From contig CM066982.1 of the NCBI GenBank assembly GCA_033977485.1, forward strand, positions 30,854,218-30,918,217: a stretch of 64,000 bases of DNA, written 5' to 3'. The stretch comes from Hydrangea macrophylla (taxonomy: Eukaryota; Streptophyta; Magnoliopsida; Cornales; Hydrangeaceae). The notes below the pieces were generated by a model. That model searched no databases, was not told the origin of the DNA, and saw nothing but the letters and a program-made list of their open reading frames with translations. A program made the position numbers and the translations under genes. Below, piece by piece: positions 35,698-45,130 of this stretch. Numbering within the stretch: position 1 is the stretch's first letter; the number at the start of each line of letters is the position of its first letter.

Positions 35698-35952
35698 TTA
35701 AAATTTTGGTTGTAGTGTTGAAGGACTGGTATAGTCTTCTATAGGTTGGCTATCATATGCTTGTTGATATCTAGTTTCTAATTTATCTAGTGCACTATCT
35801 AGCCTTTTCATTTCACTAAGTAGCAATTTTAACATACCATTATCCTCAACTTGGTTATTCTCCACATTATTACTATATGAAGTTTCGCCCCATTGTTGTT
35901 GGTAGTAATTCCAATCCCATTGTATTTGTGGACAAGACTCGCCAGAAGGAAA
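35698..35952 (-). CDS. Element F Gln/Tyr-rich gag-like fragment
   Basis: About 85 residues of element-specific sequence, including WDWNYYQQQWGETSYSN and a Leu-rich heptad-like stretch MLKLLLSEMKRLDSALDKL. That suggests a short coiled coil, as in the N-terminal half of some plant gag-like proteins. The open frame formally extends to 36015, but its first ~20 residues are encoded by foreign sequence copied from element E's LTR. The true start is therefore unclear. No recognised domain. Confidence 0.4.
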   Translation of the reverse strand, partial: FPSGESCPQIQWDWNYYQQQWGETSYSNNVENNQVEDNGMLKLLLSEMKRLDSALDKLETRYQQAYDSQPIEDYTSPSTLQPKF

Positions 35953-36014
35953 GATGGATGAACACAGGTAATTTGTATGTGGTTCGGCCCCGTTAATGAG
36001 GTGACCTACGTCCA
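35953..36014. repeat. 62-bp copy of element E LTR inside element F
   Basis: GATGGATGAACACAGGTAAT through CTACGTCCA repeats 29223-29284 almost exactly, though that is the DNA flanking F on the other side. It sits where the primer-binding site of F should be. See findings. Confidence 0.9.
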
Positions 36015-37633
36015 TGGCATGACTAAAAAGTTATGCGCTCTTGTGCAACACCTAAGTGTAGGTGATCGTACAAGTAATACTGGATAAGTCCAGGTCAATC
36101 CCACAGGGAAGGAATATGAAGGATATATACTAAGTTACAACCTAAAGAAAAAGAAAATATCAATATACAGGTGGAGGTTCTAATGAATCCTAATCAATTA
36201 AATTAAACTAAATAATAAACTAAAGTATAAAGAAACATAACTAATTAAACAGATGAACTAAAGGTGTTGGAAACACGTGAATCCACATTGATCCTAACCA
36301 TCTACCATGCATACTCATTAATGTTCTATGGAGTTCATTCCTCTTCAGTATTCCGTATTTTTCTAAAGATATAGAATAAATAGCCCTTTCATGACCGGGG
36401 CTACATCATCACAGTTGATCTAAAATACTTAGAAGACGGTTTAAAACAATGGTTATTACTTGCACTCTAAATGGTGTTAGCATTCAAAGTGGTTTTCAAA
36501 AGTCATTGAAGAAAATAGCCGTAAGGCTTTAAGTTCTAAAAACTGTTGTGACAAACTGAGCTTATAGGGAAAATTTGATGACATATTTCTAAAACAGAAA
36601 GTCATGGAATACTTAAAAGAATCATCTCAGGAATTAACATGTTCGATCTATCGAAGCGCTCTCGATCGATCGAACAGCATAATTCTTCAATCGATCGAAA
36701 TGCCTTCGATCGCTTGACTATGGCTCGGGTTGGATCGATCGAAATACTTTCGATCGATCGAGCCCAATGTTTCTAAAGATTGCATGGCAGAGGCTAGGAA
36801 TGAATGTTTCATCACATATTCCCAACGTCTAAACTACAGAAATATAAACAAACAAGTACAGGAATAGACAACTAAAGCAATCATAACAACTATGTCAATA
36901 AACAATCAAAATAAGATAAATGAAAGGAAAAACCTGGAATAAATCTAAAACTAACTTGTAAATAACTTGAATCTTTAATAATCTTCAGTATAATAATGAA
37001 AAAGAGGAAAAAACATGAATTTATCCTAATCTACTCCTAATCTAACCCTAAAACTACCCTAAACTGCTGTTTTCTGCGTTCTGGAGCGTCCTCCCTTCGT
37101 CTGATGTCAAAACGACTTATTTATAGGGTTCTTGTAGAGTTTACGCAACTTTTGGGAGAAAATAAAGTTTGATCGATCGAGCTTAATTCGATCGATCGAA
37201 GGTTCGATCGATTGAACTCTCCTCAATCCCTTGAACTCTCTGATTTTGACAACTGTGCACACCGATGGAAAAATGGCCATAACTTTTCACTCGGACCTCG
37301 AATTGACCTCCGTTTGCGGCCACGCGACCGTAACTCAAACATCTACATTTTGTATTTCTGGGAAAATCTTCCAAATCTGAAGTCTTCATTGTCAAAATTG
37401 GCGTTTTCTCAGCTGCTTCTGTTGTTCTCTTCACCAGAATCACTTTCTTTAGCTCCACTTCATTGAATTACATCCTAATACCTATAAAACAATGAAAAAC
37501 TTATATTTTAGCATTAGCACAATAAAAAGAACATTGTTATTAGAATGTAACTAAATGTAGGGACTTTGGGGATAAAAGTATGCATAAAAGACTATATAAT
37601 ATGCTATGAATATCCACTTTTCACATTGAATCA
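36015..37633 (-). mobile_element. 5' LTR of element F
   Basis: TGGCATGACTAAAAAG to CACATTGAATCA. Compared with the 3' LTR it has two extra ~20-base segments near 37180-37240, which add a further ATCGAT palindrome. Palindrome clusters lie at 36640-36765 and 37170-37215, on either side of the minus-strand TATA box (near 37117-37126). Confidence 0.85.
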
Positions 37634-38142
37634 GTCCACGTGTGCGTCGATGCGCTGCACTAACAGGTCACCGGCGGCTGTTGATGAGCCAACAAGATAG
37701 GCGACACTACCAGTAACCGACTGGGTATATGCGTAATAGTGATATAGTTTGCTATTCTTTAGGTTCAGAATGCGACCCCTTTGACAGGGGGTGAGGGACC
37801 TCTTTTATAGGTACAGGAGGTTCCTTGTACAAGGTAAATAATCAGATTAGGAAACCTAATTTGATTACAATTTATTTACATAAAATTAGGAGAGTTTCCT
37901 AAGTGGTTTAGGAAATTACTTGATCCTTCCATTTAGCCTTCCAACTGGGTTAGGAAACTGTTTGGAGGCTTGCTGGGCAAGCAATCACATCTTCTGGGAG
38001 TGCCCCTACGTGGGGCTAGTCTGGAACAGATGCCCGAGTTAGGGGCCGTACCAGGCAGTTCTACATAACTACCTGGGTGACCTGGATTCTCTTTGCTGAG
38101 GTGGCAAGACTTGACTTTGACCTGATACTTTTGTACATATCA
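37634..38142 (-). mobile_element. Element E 3' LTR, inner part
   Basis: Begins with the duplicated GTCCA and continues CGTGTGCGTCGATGCGC, homologous to 43614-43965. Ends CATATCA. On the minus strand it is preceded by AAAATGGGGGGCAGC (38143-38157), the polypurine tract of E. Confidence 0.85.
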
Positions 38143-38157
38143 GCTGCCCCCCATTTT
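38143..38157 (-). promoter_or_regulatory. Polypurine tract of element E
   Basis: AAAATGGGGGGCAGC on the minus strand, abutting the LTR start TGATATGTAC. Confidence 0.7.
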
Positions 38158-38536
38158 CGAAGCTGATGCAATGCTTCATCGGATAAGGATTAAAAATTAG
38201 TACTACTCTGGAAAACTGTCCAGGAAGGAGGTCGGGACCCTACCAGGGGTGCGACAGGTCGAGTTGGTCAGCCGGGGTCTGGACCGAGCAGTGGTCCGTG
38301 GACCCGGGGTTGACGCTTGCCACGTGTTAAGAAGTGACTGGTCTAGTTGGGATCCAACGAAGTTGGTGTGGATGTAACCGACCAGTCACGTGGTAACTGG
38401 ACCGTCCCATCGCCCATTTGATGCGCGTGCCTTTTAAGGTGATGCTCCACATGCCCGAAGTGATAGTTATGGGCAGTTTGAGCGGGAATTTTCCTGGCCG
38501 TGGGATCTTTGTTTGATTTGGACCGTTGACGCTGTG

Positions 38537-38545
38537 TATATAAGG
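38537..38545 (+). promoter_or_regulatory. TATA box of the antisense gene of element E
   Basis: TATATAAGG on the plus strand, about 470 bases before the first recognisable coding exon. It implies a promoter independent of the LTR and opposed to the element's genomic transcript. Confidence 0.5.
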
Positions 38546-38997
38546 AGCACCTTGCCATTTCTTCCACTCCTGCTGCCAAGTGATAGAGACTATCGAGCGG
38601 TTTTGAGAGAGAAAAGTCCCCGGTCAAGATTTCCGAGCTCTTGCCTACATCCTCTTTTTGTCAGTCTTTATTTCCCAATTCAATTCACAGTTCTCTTCCT
38701 TCTACCCCTTTCTTTTTTCTGTCTTGAGTGAGGTTGGAGAGATCAAACCTAGTAAGTTTCGCCCGGGATTGGGACTTCCTTTTCCTTAGGTTCATTTTCG
38801 TGCTCAAGTTGAGTAGCCCATCCTTAGTAGTAGCGCTGTTGAACCGGTCGGGTTGCCCTGTAGCAGTGTTGACCAAGTGTTGCTTTACCTTGGGGACTCT
38901 TTACTCTTTTCCCTTTAGGCTCGTCACTTTGCCCCTGCTGTACTTCAGGCTAGGAGTTCCCGACCCGTATCAAGGTCGCTGATTACTTTCTGACCTA

Positions 38998-41150
38998 GCC
39001 GCAAGAGACTTAGAGATGTGTCATTCGGGATTTACTCATCTTCCCAGTCGGAAGATGAGGTTTCTCTTTCCGGGACACCGGATACCAGCCTAGACCCTCC
39101 TTCCTCGACTCCATCTGACCGTCACAGTGAGGACTGGATCCCTGTTCGAGTGTCTGATGATGAGGAGGGTCACGACCCCCCTGTGGCCTCAGTGTTTGGG
39201 AGGTCGAGTGGTAAGGAGTCAAGGCCAAATAGCCCCGATGTTGTTTTTGCTTACGAGCGAGTCGCGAGCATCTTGCGTGCCTCTAACTTGGATTGAATTA
39301 GGGATAAGTACGATGTTCCTGACCACTTTTCTATGGCAGTGCATGATGGCGGGGCTCATTTACACGAGTCGAGCTTCGTCACCCTGTATTAAGATGCACT
39401 TTTGGTGGACGTCCGTCTTCCTCTTCACCCTATTGCCCGGGTCGTGCTTATATATCTCGGGATCTCTCTTGAGCAGCTCGCCCCGAATGGTTAGAGGTTC
39501 TTGATGGGGGCCATCTCCTTGTGGCCCCAAGTCCTTGGGTACGAGCTCACCCTGCAGGAATTCTTCTGGACCCACCGGCCATTTTAGGTTCACGGGGAGG
39601 CTGGCTTCTTCTCGGTAGGGGCCAGGCAGGGGAAAAAAATAATAGTCAACTGCCCAAGCAACAATACGGGGTGGAAGAAGAAATTCTTCCAAGTGTCCAC
39701 CCTCGGCTTTTGCAAGAAGGCACCGGGCCAGCAGTTGAGGACTTCTTGGGCAAGAAAATTGAGGATTAAGCCCTTATCTGCTTTCTTTCTTCATTTTACT
39801 TCATTGTTGCTACTAAACTTTATGCCTTTTTATTTTGTAGTGGGATCCGTAGACATGCCCAGTATTCCCGACGAGTGTCAGGCAAGGATCCTATTGTTGA
39901 TTGAGGACCCTACTGACGTTAACAAGGTCTTGACCCGGTTGGGAAATCGGAAGGTCTCATATAAACCCAAGCACCGATTCGAGGCTCTTGTCTTCTCTTC
40001 GATTATTCCCAGTATATAATCTAATTTAATCCTCAAGTTGCTTTACTATTTGTTTGAATCCATACATAACTGATACGTCCTTGCTTATTTCACAAAGATG
40101 GCCCCTAAAGATGAGGCGGCTCTAAAGGAGAAGGAGGCGGCCCTGCTGGCTCGAGCGGGGCAGAAAAGGAAGAAACAGGACCCTGTTGAGGGCCAGAAGC
40201 TGAAGAGGATCTCCTGGCGGATTGCCATCCAAGCTGATAAGGAACGGTCGGAACCTCGACGCCTGGGGTCACAATTGTTGCACCACTAAAGCTGTCCCCC
40301 ACCACCAAACTGGTCGGGATCTCCTTCCCTAGCATGGACGAGACAAAACGTGCGGGACCGTCTACGAGGCCGGCAGTTAAGACGACGGACGACATCCGCG
40401 GGAGGGTCCAGCCCGGATTGCTATAGTGACAGGTGGACAAATGCGCTCTACTGAGTCCTGAAGCCATAATTGGCTGGCTTTACAGTGTCAGCTATATGGT
40501 AAGTCATTTTGTACACTCTGCGAGTTCCACTTGTTTCTCCGTTCAGGATGCTGATAATTGTTTCCTCTTGCAGGTTGGCTGTATAGCGGCGGGGGTTGAG
40601 GTTACCTTACCTAGGCTAGTTAAGAGGATGGCCACTGCTAAGGCTGCCTTGGCCGAGGAGAAGGCAACACGGGAGGCCACAGACTTCGCCCTTTCCGTGG
40701 AGGAGGAGAAGTCCAGAGCTCTGGCCCTGGAGCTGGGGGAGACTCGTGAGACGGTCTCCACCGAGCGGGCTGCCCGGAAGGCAGCAGAAGCTAAGTCTAC
40801 GGCCGCGGAAGTCGGGAGGATAACTGCTAAGAAGGACTGGGCGGCCATGGAGGCGACCCTTTTTGAGCTCATTGCTGCTCGAGACGCGAAAGCTAAGGAC
40901 GCGGAGGAGGATTTTGAACCAGGATTCCTCAAGGGCTACGCGGATCTGACCGAGAGGGCTGCTGCTGACCATCCAGACTGGGACCTTTCCAGCTACTCAT
41001 GGGTGGAGTCCAACTACTAGAGAGAGGATCAGACCGCTGGGGAGGTCGATGTCGAAGCTGCACCGATCGAGGACTCGGCCCCGGGACAGAAGGCTGCCAC
41101 TGAGGGGGAGGACGAGCAAACTGAGAACGTGGTCGTTGTAGATGACCTGT
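38998..41150 (+). pseudogene. Antisense gene of Tat-type element E (Transposase_28-like)
   Basis: Plus-strand gene inside a minus-strand element. Likely exons begin after the splice acceptor CTGACCTAG at 38998. A Ser/Asp-rich N-terminus with IPVRVSDDEEG is followed by a stop. A conserved block with DHFSMAVHDGGAHLHES and a Leu-rich GISLEQLAPNG follows, then WPQVLGYELTLQEFFW. This matches, from memory, the family called putative gypsy-type transposon (PF04195). Acceptors end at about 39840 and 40097, and a clean intron is at 40499-40573. The last exon encodes a long Ala/Glu-rich coiled coil (about 40600-40900) ending HPDWDLSSYSWVE. Several in-frame stops mean it is broken here. Confidence 0.6.
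40499..40573 (+). other. Predicted intron in the antisense gene
   Basis: Donor GGTAAGTC and acceptor CCTCTTGCAG frame a 75-base intron between ...SYM and the Ala-rich coiled-coil exon. Both sites are near consensus. Confidence 0.6.
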
Positions 41151-42180
41151 GACTCCTCTCCTATATTTATTTTTAAACTTTTTGCCTTTGTTGTTTTTTT
41201 TTTTTGGGGAGGCTACTACAACTACCCCCTAAGCCATGTAAATATTTCTTTTTTTTTTAATGAAAAGGTCCACCGAGGCAGTCTTTTCCATCAACTGTTT
41301 AATACTTCAGGCTTATTTGCATTTTCCTGTGTCTGACCGGTTGCGCATCCCATAGAAACCCTGCCTTAGCAAAAGTTTAGGAATGTACTGGTAGGAAGCA
41401 CTCAGTTTTTAGGAACCTGCTTTAAAGGTTGTGCTCGGTATAATGTAGGACTATGGTCCTGTTATTACTCGAGCGGTTTCCTCGGACACTGTAGGTACTT
41501 AGGAATGTTATGGAATTCTCAGCCCTGTTAGTGCCTTATACTGGCCGGTTAATAGTCTTTCCCTAACTCTGCCTTAGCAAAGGCTTAGGACTGTAACCGG
41601 TAGAGGACGCTCGGTCTTTTGGGGACCTATAGGTCCTGCTCGATATAATGTAGGATTTTGGGTCCTGTTATTATCCGAGCGGTTTCTCTGGACACATAGG
41701 TACCCGGGGCTGTTTAACGGTGCCATCACTTACCTAGCCCCGTGTCCTGTTTAATGCCCGGTGTGATTGCCTATTTTGGTCTGGAGTTAAACTCTAGTAT
41801 CCCACTGCCCCCGAGCTTTTGCTAAGGCGGGCGTTTAGTGAGGGGATTGACTTTAGGGAACCAACCTGGAACATGGGTGGTTGTCGGGTCTTTTGAGGCT
41901 TGCCATCATTAGCCGCCTAGGGCGATTTGCCGCCATCGTTGGTTAGGGACCTAAGCTAAGCCAGTGCCTCGGATTTAAGACTGTGGTCTTTTGCCTTGGG
42001 TGTCAAGCTGAGGTCTTTTGCCTCGGGTATCAAGCCGAGGTCTTTTGCGCATAGCACACTGGCAGAGATCACATCTTGTAGCAAAAATAGAAAATTTGTA
42101 TTTCGTGTTTGAAAAATCGTAATAAATGCTCAAGTAGAGCTACAAATTTCCTAACCAATGCTAACTCACCCTTATCCAAG
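41151..42180. repeat. Spacer of element E with a 208-bp tandem duplication
   Basis: No gene. CTGCCTTAGCAAA recurs at 41361 and 41569, and ATAATGTAGGA at 41437 and 41645, both 208 bases apart, giving a diverged tandem pair (about 41335-41750). Short 30-base repeats of GGTCTTTTGCC follow at 41985-42050. This is the convergent region where the antisense gene and pol end tail to tail. Confidence 0.65.
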
Positions 42181-42611
42181 TGTCACTAAAAATACTTGCA
42201 GAGATGTTGCACGTTCCATGGGTGAGATAGATCATTCCTGTCCAAAGTTTGTACCCAGTATATGCCCGACCGGTTAACTTAGGTAACCTTGTATGGTCCT
42301 TCCCAGTTTGGTCCTAACTTTTTATGGCTCAGGACTCTGGTAGACTGATTCACCGCCTTAAGGACGAGATCTCCCACTTGAAAGCTGTGCTGCTTCACCT
42401 TGCTGTTGAAATACCGGGATACCCTCTGTTTGTAGGCTGCCAATTTCAGATATGCCTGATCTCTTTTTTCCTCTATCAAGTCAAGCTCTCCTCTGAGGGC
42501 TCCTTCATTACCGTGCTCGCTAAAATTTGCCACTCTGTAGGTAGGCAACCCGAGCTCTGTGGGGACCACTGCCTCATGCCCGTAGGTAAGTGAGAATGGC
42601 GTTTCGCCCAT
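42180..42611 (-). pseudogene. Element E integrase, C-terminal part
   Basis: Reads MGETPFSLTYGHEAVVPTEL, then a Lys/Arg-rich segment with YFNSKVKQHSFQVGDLVLK, and LGPNWEGPYKV. After a stop at 42279 the usual tail (HPWNVQHLCKYF) follows. It is separated from the core only by a stop at about 42616. Typical Ty3 integrase C-terminal region of the Tat type, without a chromodomain. Confidence 0.8.
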
Positions 42612-42617
42612 TGCCGC

Positions 42618-43118
42618 TCATGGAGTGGTACGGTAGGCCCACAGAAGGGTCAGTAACTCCTCTGCCCAAAGCCCCTTGGAGTTTTCGAGCCTGGTCTTGA
42701 TTGAATGCAGAATAGTCCGGTTTGTCTCCTCGGCTTGGCCGTTGGCTTGAGGGTAAGAGTAGTGATTGGATATTCCATATCCCGAGCAGAATTGTGTGAA
42801 GACTGGGGTATCAAACTGCCTCATGTTATCGTTGACTAGGACCTTGGGAATGCCGAACCAGCTGAGGATATTTTTCTCAATGAAGGTTTCCATCTTCTTC
42901 TCGGTGATTGTTAGCAATGGGTCGGCTTCTGCCCACTTAGTAAAATAGTCCACGGCGATGACAGCGAACTTAACTCGTCCCTTCCCCATCGGGAGGGGAC
43001 CAACAATGTTGATGCCCCACTGAGCGAACGGCCAGGGGCTGAGCTTTGGGTTCTGGGGCTCTCCCGGGCGGTTGATCATGGTGGGAGTATCTTTGGCACT
43101 TGTCGCACCATGTAACAT
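42618..43118 (-). pseudogene. Element E integrase catalytic core
   Basis: Ty3 integrase core with VIAVDYFTKWAEA (first Asp), LVNDNMRQFDTPVF (second Asp; the usual DNG is DNM here) and ANGQAEETNRTIL (Glu). WAEELLTLLWAYRTTP ends the core. All three catalytic acidic residues persist. A frameshift near 43075 separates it from the zinc-binding part, and a stop separates it from the C-terminal part, so it is inactive as it stands. Confidence 0.85.
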
Positions 43119-43455
43119 ATTCCTGGGAGTCCCGAGCCATCGTCGGCCAATAATAGCCTCGTAGTAGGGCTTTTTGGGAGAGTGCCCGACCTCCTATGTA
43201 GCTTCCACACACACCTTCGTGGATTTCATGCAATGTTGCTTGGACCTGCGTGGGATGGGATGTACGCAGTGGAGATACGGGATAAAGAATCCCCTTTTGT
43301 ACTTTGAAGAGTTGTTGGGTTCGTTGCTGGCCTTCCAAGAGTTGCGCAAGAGCCGTGGTAATCTGCTTGGCGGTCATGGAGGCGACCGGCTGCCTTGACT
43401 GCGACTCTACCTGACCCGTCGAAGCAGCGGTCTTCCTACCTTTCATTGTAGGCAT
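42970..43455 (-). pseudogene. Element E gag start fused to integrase zinc domain
   Basis: A 161-residue open frame. Residues 1-55 are a Gln/Thr/Ala-rich gag-like N-terminus (MTAKQITTALAQLLEGQQRT). They are followed directly by an integrase H2C2 zinc-binding segment (HEIHEGVCGSYIGGRALSQK, WCDKCQRYS). The rest of gag, protease, reverse transcriptase and RNase H (normally several kb) is missing, so an internal deletion of about residue 55 to the integrase start has created an in-frame fusion. It then shifts frame near 43075. Confidence 0.7.
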
Positions 43456-43497
43456 GTTGATCAGTCAAAGATTTGTTTTCGGAGAAAGCAGTCGATT

Positions 43498-43515
43498 CCT
43501 ATAGGTGGTGCCAAA
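43498..43515 (-). promoter_or_regulatory. Primer-binding site region of element E
   Basis: On the minus strand, TTTGGCACCACCTATAGG follows the LTR end (GGCATCATCA) by one base. It resembles the TTTGGCGCCGTCTGTGGG site of RIRE2/Tat-type elements (from memory), with several changes. The identity of the tRNA is not certain. Confidence 0.5.
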
Positions 43516-43516
43516 T

Positions 43517-43965
43517 TGATGATGCCAAAATTCGGGTAAGTATAATTTAGAGGGAGATGGATGAGCATAAGTAATTTGAATGTGGTTCGGCCCCATTAAT
43601 GAGGTGACCTACGTCCACGTGTGCATCAATGCGCTTCACTAACAGATCACCGGCGGTTGTTGGTGAGCCAATAAGATAGGCGGCACTACCAGTAACCGAC
43701 CGGGTATATGTGTAATAGTGATGTAATTTACTATTCCTTAGGTTCAGAATGCGACCCCTTTGACAGGGGGTGAGGGACCTCTTTTATAGGTGCAAGAGGT
43801 TACTCGTACAAGGTAAATAATCAAATTAGGAAACCCAATCTGATTACAATTGATTTACATAAAATTAGGAGAGTTTCCTAAGTGGTTTAGGAAACTACTT
43901 GATCCTTCCATTTAGCCTTCCAACTGGGATAGGAAACTGTTTGGAGGCTTGCTGTGATGGAAAAA
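43517..43965 (-). mobile_element. Element E 5' LTR, truncated
   Basis: Homologous to 29184-29284 joined to 37639-37975. It is cut at 43965 after GGCTTGCTG, where the reversed Copia LTR begins; about 165 bases of LTR end are missing. Confidence 0.85.
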
Positions 43966-44322
43966 CCAATTTAAATTAAAAGTTTAAACGTGCAGCGGAA
44001 AAGTCAAGTTATAAAAACTTAATGGTAGCCCAGGATCTACTACTCGTTAATTCCATAGATGCGCACAAGAGGGGACAAGAGTTATACCTTAGTGTCTTGA
44101 ACCCAATTCTGATTTTCTTCTTCTTCCTTGGTGATACAGCAGCCTCTACTAGGTTGTCTTCACCCTTATGTCTCCTGCAGATGCTTCCCGGAGAGACTAG
44201 AGATGGTGGGATCTCTAATAGAGAGGAAGAAGAAGGTTTGGGGCTCTAAACCAGTTTCTGCAGCATCTGACGTTCTAAAACGACGAACTTCTTTTCCAGA
44301 ACGCAGCTGCCCTATTTACAGA
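43966..44322 (-). mobile_element. Copia family C LTR fragment (copy 3, reversed)
   Basis: Reverse complement of the last ~360 bases of the Copia C LTR. Begins TGATGGAA, the complement of the TTCCATCA end, and runs to CAGCTGCCCTATTTA, matching the TATA region of copy 1 near 1630-1650. Homology stops at 44322, where CACTA sequence starts. It lacks U3. Confidence 0.8.
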
Positions 44323-44760
44323 GTCCTACAATTAGCGATGAAATTTCGTCGCTAAAAGTATCCTTTAGTGACAAAATATTTCGTCGGGAAAAGTACATTT
44401 TTTCCAACGAACCAAATTTCGTCACGAAAGAGTCCTACTATTAGCGACGACATTTCGTCGCTAAAAGTACCATTTGGTGACAAAATTTTTCGTCGAAAAA
44501 AGTACATTTTTCCCAACGAACCAAATTTCGTCACGAAAAAGTCCTACAATTACCAACGAATTAAGTTTCATCGGCAAAAGATCTCTATTCCCAACGAAAT
44601 ATTTCGTCATTAAAAAGTAATCATTAGTGACGAAATAAGTTTCGTCGGTAAAAAGGTTTAATTAGTGACAAACTTTTCGTCGCTAAAGATAAAACTAAAA
44701 AATACAATTTGACTATTAGTGACAAACAATTTCATCGCTAAAAGCATTTCTATTTTTTTA
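44323..44760. repeat. Left subterminal repeats of the CACTA element
   Basis: Dense array of TTTCGTCGCTAAAAG, TAGTGACGAAAT and AACGAA variants, with AGTCCTACAATTAGCGACGA repeated three times. Such subterminal motifs bind the element's accessory transposition protein in En/Spm (known for the family). The terminal inverted repeat itself is missing. Confidence 0.8.
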
Positions 44761-45130
44761 ATATATATTTTTTTCACACAATATTTTTTTTGGGTCCACC
44801 TGCTAACGAGTAATCTAAAACATCCACAACATACATATTCACCAAAAAAAGTTTCATTCATTAATAAATTACCTACTCAATCCAACAAAACAAAGCAAAA
44901 TAGTATCTCCAAACATCCAAAAGCCATATAGAAAACACAAATTCCAAAACAATATAGTATCTCCAAACATCAATGTAAATTGCTCCAGAAAATGAGATCA
45001 AAATCATGCATAGCTTTCATTCATGCACTCCAGATGCCCATAAATCTGCAATACAAAAATATACAAATCAATTTTAAATAAAGTATAAGTAAAAAAAAAG
45101 TGTGCAACAATTCGTTAAAGAAAGGATTTA
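44761..45130. other. CACTA left non-coding spacer
   Basis: AT-rich, no gene. 44850-45070 resembles 48050-48400: both contain GAGATCAAAAT, a CATAG...TTTCA stretch and AATCTGCAA near their ends. Confidence 0.5.

Larger units (their letters stand above)
29285..37633 (-). mobile_element. LTR element F without polymerase genes (LARD-like)
   Basis: Two LTRs, 29285-30879 and 36015-37633, with TG...CA ends and a GTCCA target duplication (29280-29284 and 37634-37638). The polypurine tract at 30880 lies on the minus strand. The interior encodes only acidic or Gln/Tyr-rich proteins of unknown type and no protease, reverse transcriptase or integrase, so it would depend on another element. The U5 end, with GATCGACCTGGAC on the minus strand, resembles Ty3 Athila/Tat-type LTRs (from memory). 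It has a solo LTR nested inside. Confidence 0.85.
29184..43965 (-). mobile_element. Ty3 Tat-type element E, nested in Copia C
   Basis: LTR ends TGATGATGCC... and ...CATATCA. 3' LTR: 29184-29284 plus 37634-38142, split by element F. 5' LTR: 43517-43965, truncated. Polypurine tract and primer site both lie on the minus strand. Internal order on the minus strand: primer site, short gag start, integrase, then a spacer, then an antisense (plus-strand) gene before the 3' LTR. Reverse transcriptase and RNase H are deleted. An extra antisense gene between pol and 3' LTR is known, from memory, in Tat-lineage elements such as Grande and RIRE2. Confidence 0.75.

Noticed and set aside
40543..40972. Minus-strand frames of 118-129 residues opposite the coiled-coil exon
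   Set aside because: They are complements of an Ala/Glu-rich GC-rich coding exon that has splice sites and a known neighbour; the minus frames lack both.
44320..44345. AGTCCTACAATTAGCG as a diverged left CACTA terminus
   Set aside because: The phrase recurs inside the subterminal array at two further places, so it is an internal repeat unit; the first bases do not match CACTACAACAAA.
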